Below are positions 63,981 through 64,000 of a stretch of 64,000 nt of DNA, one piece after another. The notes under the pieces were generated by a model. It was not told where the DNA came from and did no database searches. It worked only from the letters and a program-made list of their open reading frames with translations. How positions within the stretch are numbered: position 1 is the stretch's first letter; each line of letters opens with the position of its first letter. The DNA comes from Glandiceps talaboti (lineage: Eukaryota > Hemichordata > Enteropneusta > Spengelidae), in contig NC_135550.1 in NCBI RefSeq assembly GCF_964340395.1, positions 15,756,984 through 15,820,983 on the forward strand, given 5' to 3'. Made by a program: the position numbers and the translations under genes.

Positions 63981-64000
63981 AATTTTTTGTATCTTATTGT

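Overview
This is a window of nuclear DNA from an animal, most likely a marine invertebrate. It is AT-rich and dominated by introns and intergenic DNA, with very many micro- and minisatellites. Coding sequence is confined to short exons with GT/AG splice sites, and non-LTR retrotransposon remnants and a Helentron-like repeat family are present. Nothing in it looks bacterial or viral. I cannot name the phylum. A globin X/neuroglobin-type family with acylatable N-termini, a death-domain exon and pearl/HINE-like repeats would all fit a lophotrochozoan or a non-vertebrate deuterostome.

The clearest content is a tandem cluster of three intact globin genes, all on the minus strand. From right to left they are globin-3 (exons 56154-56000, 49840-49606, 48786-48565; 203 aa), globin-2 (43896-43763, 40677-40449, 33079-32912; 176 aa) and globin-1 (6254-6112, 5576-5345, 4371-4216; 176 aa). 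The names are mine and only local. Each gene has exactly two introns, one phase 2 and one phase 0, at the ancestral globin positions B12.2 and G7.0. Each keeps the distal His (E7) and proximal His (F8). Each protein begins Met-Gly: two begin Met-Gly-Cys, and the third begins Met-Gly-Asn followed by basic residues. That suggests membrane-anchored globins of the globin X type rather than soluble oxygen carriers.

On the plus strand, 10541-11409 is the terminal exon of a death-domain protein with a long polar tail and a polyadenylation signal 17 bases after the stop. Its earlier exons were not found. At 15372-15758 is an open stretch resembling one degraded cadherin repeat. A few other exon-like pieces are listed with low confidence.

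Mobile DNA fills much of the rest. Two plus-strand LINE 3' ends (about 27300-28362 and 39070-39614) end in (CAA)n and (ATT)n tails. Five copies of a family built of ~145-bp monomers sit at about 8880-9915, 12600-13420 (inverted), 37020-37500, 40780-41510 and 50400-50745; four end in a CAGA microsatellite plus a short CCTTCC/GGAAGG-type palindrome. Intron 2 of globin-2 carries a mosaic at 33130-34660: two long inverted-repeat (foldback) elements, a 74-base tRNA-like sequence and smaller modules, all separated by long TA arrays. One module recurs inverted at 2749-2815.

Two pyrimidine microsatellites lie directly upstream of inferred 3' splice sites (death-domain exon and globin-3 exon 3), and the TA mosaic begins about 53 bases upstream of a third (globin-2 exon 3). 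Repeat-length variation could therefore affect splicing here.
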